DNA of 7,620 bases, taken from contig DJRK01000092.1 of NCBI GenBank assembly GCA_002440065.1, positions 1-7,620 on the forward strand. Direction: 5' to 3'. The stretch is from Atopobium sp. UBA6362 (lineage in GTDB: Bacteria > Actinomycetota > Coriobacteriia > Coriobacteriales > Atopobiaceae). Below, one piece after another: positions 4,720 to 7,620 of the stretch. The notes beneath the pieces are model-generated. The model made no database searches. It was not told the origin of the DNA and was given only the letters and a program-made list of their open reading frames with translations. A program made the translations under genes and the position numbers. Each line of letters opens with the position of its first letter. Position 1 is the first letter of the stretch.

Positions 4720-5265
4720 CTACTCCGCGTCCTCGGCATCCGCCGGATCGGCGGCCTTAGGCTCCTTCTTGGAACGGTCGAACTCCTCGGGGGTAAGGAC
4801 GTCCTCGATGCGCAGGTTCACGCCGGCGACCTCCAGGCCCGTCATGCCCGTCACCTGCTTGATCACGGCCTTCTTCACGTCCTCGAAGACCTGCGGGGCA
4901 TAGGCACCGTACTCGATGAGCACACTGATGTTCACGCGCACCGCGCTCTCGGGCGTGACCTCGACCGAGACGCCCTTGGTCGTGTCGCTCGCGCCAAAGG
5001 CGTCCTGCACGCGGTTGAACCAGCTCCCCTTCATGCCCACGACGCCAGGGACGTCGCGCATTGCCAGGGCAACGATCTTCTCGATGACGCCGTTGGAGAA
5101 GGTGAGGGAATCCTCGGAGTCCTCGTCCTCGTCGTCTCCGGCGGCCAGGTCGATGTCACCGGCGGAGGGAGCCTCGGCGAGCTCGTCGACGGCCTCCTCG
5201 GGAGCAGCCGTGGGCTCCGCGTCCTCAACGACCTTCTGGACCTCAGCGTTCGCGTTGTTGCTCAT
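4720..5265 (-). CDS. Asp23/Gls24 family envelope stress response protein
   Basis: 181 residues. Family knowledge: Asp23 (S. aureus alkaline shock protein 23) is an abundant cytoplasmic protein held at the membrane by AmaP and linked to cell-wall stress. Seen: a disordered acidic N-terminus (1-52), rich in Ala/Glu/Asp and ending in DDEDEDSED (44-52). The Asp23 domain at about 53-158 starts SLTFSNGVIEKIVALAMRD (53-71) and GVVGMKG (75-81), and continues with the beta strands VSVEVTPESAVRVNISVLIEYG (99-120), VFEDVKKAVIKQVTGMTGLEV (127-147) and VNLRIEDVL (149-157). A short acidic tail (160-181) follows. The start at 5265 is chosen because GAGGA precedes it; a TTG at 5307 directly after the DUF2273 stop is in frame but would add residues unlike the family. 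It is the last gene of the cluster, 42 nt after DUF2273. A 5-bp hairpin (5281-5295) lies in that gap. Confidence 0.92.
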   Translation of the reverse strand: MSNNANAEVQKVVEDAEPTAAPEEAVDELAEAPSAGDIDLAAGDDEDEDSEDSLTFSNGVIEKIVALAMRDVPGVVGMKGSWFNRVQDAFGASDTTKGVSVEVTPESAVRVNISVLIEYGAYAPQVFEDVKKAVIKQVTGMTGLEVAGVNLRIEDVLTPEEFDRSKKEPKAADPADAEDAE

Positions 5266-5307
5266 GATTCCTCGCTCTCCCGGGCGCAGGGCCCGTCTTC
5301 CGGTCAA

Positions 5308-5685
5308 CTAGTTGTTTGCAGAGAAGAAGCGCCTGAGCGCATTGATGATCTTTGGGTCGCCGTCCGCCATCTGGCCGAGCGCCACGCCCGCGAGCACGAT
5401 CAGCGCCACGATCAGCGTCTTCAGGAGTCCGACGGCAAAGAAGAGCAGTGCGATGAGAAGGCCGCAGACCCCGCCCCAGAAAGCGTTCTCGTTGCCGGGG
5501 AAGGTCCTGCTCACCCAATCGCCGATGCGAGAGAAGGCGGTGCCGCCGGAAAGGGCGCTCGTGGAGCCCGAGGTCCCGGCAGCTGACTTCCCCTCGCCGG
5601 CCGAAGGCGCGGGCTTGGGCTCGATCGAGGTGCCGGCATCGGCGCTCTCGACCTTTGCGCGCGGGGTCTTGTTTGCTTCAGACAT
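5308..5685 (-). CDS. DUF2273 small integral membrane protein with disordered N-terminal extension
   Basis: 125 residues. Seen: a low-complexity, Ser/Ala/Gly/Pro-rich N-terminus (1-50), an amphipathic stretch FSRIGDWVSRTFPGNENAF (51-69), two closely spaced hydrophobic helices at about 70-87 and 89-105, and a short C-terminal tail GQMADGDPKIINALRRFF (104-121). Family knowledge: DUF2273 proteins are small two-helix membrane proteins found between amaP and asp23, as in the S. aureus asp23 operon. Their precise role is not established. Most family members I recall start close to the first helix, so the roughly 65-residue extension is unusual. The start at 5685 has a perfect AAGGAGG (5700-5694) that is encoded by the last codons of amaP; the amaP stop is only 3 nt upstream, so the two are tightly coupled. 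Confidence 0.88.
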   Translation of the reverse strand: MSEANKTPRAKVESADAGTSIEPKPAPSAGEGKSAAGTSGSTSALSGGTAFSRIGDWVSRTFPGNENAFWGGVCGLLIALLFFAVGLLKTLIVALIVLAGVALGQMADGDPKIINALRRFFSANN

Positions 5686-5688
5686 GGG

Positions 5689-6387
5689 CTAAGCCTCCTT
5701 GGCAACGTCGCGGGCGGGGCCCATCGACACGGTGATCTCACTGGTGGAATCCGCAGCCGGACCGTCGCTCGCAGGCGCGGCTGCGGCATCGGCAGCGACC
5801 GTCGTGGCCGGGGTCTGCGGCACGTCGTCCGCATCCGTCGCATCTTGGGAATCGGCGTCGGGAGCAGCAGGGGTGTAGGCCTGCGGCTTCACGAACTCGA
5901 GGCTCACGCTCTCCACGGTGTTGCCGCATACGGCGGAGAGGCCCTGGGTGAGCTCTTCGTGGAGCTGGGCTCCCTTGATCACCACATCGAGCGACTCGTG
6001 GGGCAGTACGCGCACATGGACGCGCACGTGGCCACGGGGCTTGGCGTCGACGATGACCTTGGAGGCGGCGCAGGTCCCGTCCGCCTCCACGATGTTCGCC
6101 GCCTGGGAGGCGATCGCCTCGCGTGTGACGGTGATGGAGCCGCCGTCCACGCGCGCGACCTCGACCGTGCGGACCTTGCGTGAGAAGAGCCCGCGCAGCA
6201 GCGTGACCACGAGGCCGATCACCGTCACGAAGCCGCAGACCTGGAGGGCGTACCAATACCCGTCCACGACCATGAGCGCCGAGGCGACGTCGCGCCACGG
6301 CCCCACCCAGGTAAGCCCGAGCGCGCCGAGCGTAAAGATGCCCGCAAGCGCAAATACCACCTTGCACAACCTTGTGAACCCGCTCAT
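5689..6387 (-). CDS. amaP: AmaP, membrane anchor protein of the Asp23 system
   Basis: 232 residues. Family knowledge: AmaP is a two-helix membrane protein whose cytoplasmic domain recruits Asp23 to the membrane. Seen: transmembrane helices at about 7-28 and 43-67 with a short loop containing WVGPWRD (27-33), then a basic stop-transfer stretch FSRKVR (68-73). An Asp23-like cytoplasmic domain at about 75-166 includes GSITVTREAIASQAANIV (83-100), HVRVHVRVLPHESLD (120-134) and a final strand VESVSLEFV (158-166). A disordered Ala/Asp/Pro/Thr tail runs from 167 to 232; such a tail is not part of the core family. The start at 6387 has GGGAG upstream. The 95-nt gap to nhaA (6388-6482) shows neither a convincing terminator nor a strong promoter (only a weak TATTCT), so read-through from nhaA is possible. 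Order amaP-DUF2273-asp23 matches that in S. aureus. Confidence 0.9.
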   Translation of the reverse strand: MSGFTRLCKVVFALAGIFTLGALGLTWVGPWRDVASALMVVDGYWYALQVCGFVTVIGLVVTLLRGLFSRKVRTVEVARVDGGSITVTREAIASQAANIVEADGTCAASKVIVDAKPRGHVRVHVRVLPHESLDVVIKGAQLHEELTQGLSAVCGNTVESVSLEFVKPQAYTPAAPDADSQDATDADDVPQTPATTVAADAAAAPASDGPAADSTSEITVSMGPARDVAKEA

Positions 6388-6482
6388 GCTTCACTCCCGA
6401 CGTTTGCTTCGCGCGCCACGGCCGCAGCGCGCTTCTTGGCTTGAATCGAGCAACTCTGAGAATACCCCAGCCGGACTCCGCC

Positions 6483-7620
6483 CTACTCTACGGGCGAGTC
6501 GGCCCCATCAACGGTTTCCTGCCCGCCGGATCTTGCCGTGGCGATCTTCACGAAGATGATGCCGAGGATGGCCGAGGTGACGGAGCCCATGAGGATGGCG
6601 CACTTGGCAGCCATGATCTCGGACTCCGCGGTAAAGGCAAGGCCGCTGATGAGGATGGACATGGTGAAGCCGAGGCCGCCCATGATGCCCACGGCGGCAA
6701 CCTGCACCCAGTCCATGTGCTCGGGGAGCTTCGCGAAACCGATCTTTACCAGGAGCAGCGTGACGCCGAAGATGCCGATGGGCTTGCCGAGGACAGCGCC
6801 AAAGTAGACGCCCAGCGTGACGGGGTCCGCGAGGATCGCGCCGAAGTCGGACCCCACGAGGTGCACCTGCGCGTTCACGAAGGCGAAGATGGGCAGGATG
6901 ATGAAGTTCACGGGAACCGAGATCACGTGCTCGGTGCGCTCGAGGGGCGGCGTCACGTGGTGGATCACGCTCTCGACGCGCATGGCGCCCTTGGTGAAGG
7001 CGTGCTGGCCGAGGACGTGGGAGCCCTCGTCGTAACGGTCGTCGAGCACCTGGGCCTTCTCACCGAGCCACGTGCCGAACTCCGAGAGGTTCACGTCGGA
7101 GCGGGACGGGAGGGCGAAGGCGAGAATGACGCCGGCGAGCGTCGCGTGGATGCCCGAGTTGTACATGCAGACCCAAAGCACGAGGCCCACGAGCAGGTAG
7201 GGCTTCACGGAGTAGACCTTGGCGCGGTTGAGGCCCCACAGTACCACGATCACCATAGCCGAAGCAGCGCACCAGGCGATGTCGGGCGACTGGCCGTAGG
7301 CGACGGCGATGACCACGATGGCCAGGATGTCGTCAGCGATGGCGAGCGTCTGGAAGAAGACCTTGGTCTCCGCGCTGATCTTGTCGCCCAGGAGGGAGAC
7401 GACGCCCAGGGCGAAGGCGATGTCGGTCGCGATGGGGACGGCCCAGCCGTGCGCGAGCCCGCCCCAGTTAAAGAGCAGGTAGATCAGGGCCGGGACGCAC
7501 ACGCCGCCCACGGCCGCGAGCATGGGTAGGGCCGCCTGGCGCGGGCGCCTCAGCTGGCCCACGGTCATCTCGTACTTGAGCTCGATTCCCACGAGCAGGA
7601 AGAAGATGGCCATCTTCTTC
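6483..7620 (-). CDS. nhaA: Na+/H+ antiporter NhaA (5' end beyond window)
   Basis: 378 codons are visible and the frame is still open at the window edge. By comparison with E. coli NhaA roughly the first 70 residues are missing. Counting from the Met encoded at 7613-7611: FFLLVGIELKYEM (4-16), TDIAFALG (63-70), LAIADDILAIVV (90-101) with the ion-binding pair Asp94/Asp95 (E. coli Asp163/164), SGIHATLAGVILAF (153-166) with His156 (E. coli His225), GKPIGIFG (276-283) with Lys277 (E. coli Lys300), and GGLGFTMSILISGLAF (312-327). It exchanges cytoplasmic Na+ (or Li+) for protons across the inner membrane. The loop after SGIHATLAG is about 46 residues longer than in E. coli, a form I recall from other actinobacterial NhaA proteins. 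It lies upstream of, and possibly in one transcript with, the amaP-DUF2273-asp23 genes. Confidence 0.95.
   Translation of the reverse strand, partial: KKMAIFFLLVGIELKYEMTVGQLRRPRQAALPMLAAVGGVCVPALIYLLFNWGGLAHGWAVPIATDIAFALGVVSLLGDKISAETKVFFQTLAIADDILAIVVIAVAYGQSPDIAWCAASAMVIVVLWGLNRAKVYSVKPYLLVGLVLWVCMYNSGIHATLAGVILAFALPSRSDVNLSEFGTWLGEKAQVLDDRYDEGSHVLGQHAFTKGAMRVESVIHHVTPPLERTEHVISVPVNFIILPIFAFVNAQVHLVGSDFGAILADPVTLGVYFGAVLGKPIGIFGVTLLLVKIGFAKLPEHMDWVQVAAVGIMGGLGFTMSILISGLAFTAESEIMAAKCAILMGSVTSAILGIIFVKIATARSGGQETVDGADSPVE

Noticed and set aside
5281..5295. CGGGC/GCCCG hairpin between DUF2273 and asp23
   Set aside because: A five-base stem in a GC-rich sequence without a T-run is weak; it may affect mRNA stability but cannot be called a terminator.
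6412..6446. GCGCGC repeats between nhaA and amaP as a possible terminator
   Set aside because: The pairing does not extend beyond six bases of simple GC alternation and no T-run follows on the minus strand.
6441..7529. 362-codon open frame on the plus strand opposite nhaA
   Set aside because: Its product is rich in Asp, Glu, His, Gly and Arg with no hydrophobic core or family motif, typical of the antisense of a GC-rich gene. NhaA on the other strand is unmistakable.
1..7620. A defence island, CRISPR array, phage or biosynthetic cluster
   Set aside because: No repeat-spacer pattern, nuclease, helicase, toxin-antitoxin, integrase or tailoring enzyme was found. Apart from the repeat element, the window is chromosomal housekeeping and stress genes.

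Overview
This window comes from a GC-rich bacterium with strongly G/C-biased third codon positions. The best guess is a Coriobacteriia-type actinobacterium (Olsenella/Collinsella/Atopobium relatives). That placement is an inference. It rests on high GC combined with an AmaP-DUF2273-Asp23 cell-envelope stress cluster, a Firmicutes-like pyridoxal/pyridoxamine kinase, a TIGR04076 protein and a flavodoxin-fold Fe-S flavoprotein. No rRNA, tRNA, CRISPR array, transposase or phage gene is visible.

Layout. At 1-538 (minus, cut by the window edge) lies a DUF1295 / steroid 5-alpha-reductase-like membrane protein. It is divergent from an uncharacterised five-helix membrane protein at 628-1125 (plus). 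A two-gene minus-strand unit follows: a pyridoxal/pyridoxamine kinase (1454-2278) and, overlapping it by 8 nt, a small Cys-rich TIGR04076 protein (1147-1461). Divergent from the kinase is a flavodoxin-fold protein with a compact four-cysteine Fe-S motif (2420-3040, plus). A 276-nt non-coding, repeat-rich and A/T-richer stretch (3041-3316) separates it from a convergent minus-strand unit. That unit pairs an AlkA-type 3-methyladenine glycosylase (3856-4560) with an Ogt-type O6-alkylguanine methyltransferase (3317-3859), overlapping by 4 nt and ending in a strong hairpin terminator. The right part is a minus-strand cluster transcribed in the order nhaA (6483 to beyond 7620), amaP (5689-6387), DUF2273 (5308-5685), asp23/gls24 (4720-5265), closed by a second hairpin terminator with a T-run at 4637-4672.

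How the genes work together. The right cluster looks like an envelope and ion/alkali stress unit: a Na+/H+ antiporter next to a membrane anchor (AmaP), a small membrane protein (DUF2273) and the cytoplasmic Asp23 protein. AlkA and Ogt together repair alkylated bases, by excision and by direct reversal. The left part is housekeeping and poorly characterised: B6-vitamer salvage, redox flavoprotein and membrane proteins of unknown role.

The least explained part of the window is 3041-3316. It holds a 23-bp near-perfect inverted repeat (21 of 23 positions) around a 101-nt centre with further internal repeats and a hairpin, which resembles a small non-autonomous mobile element or a structured RNA.
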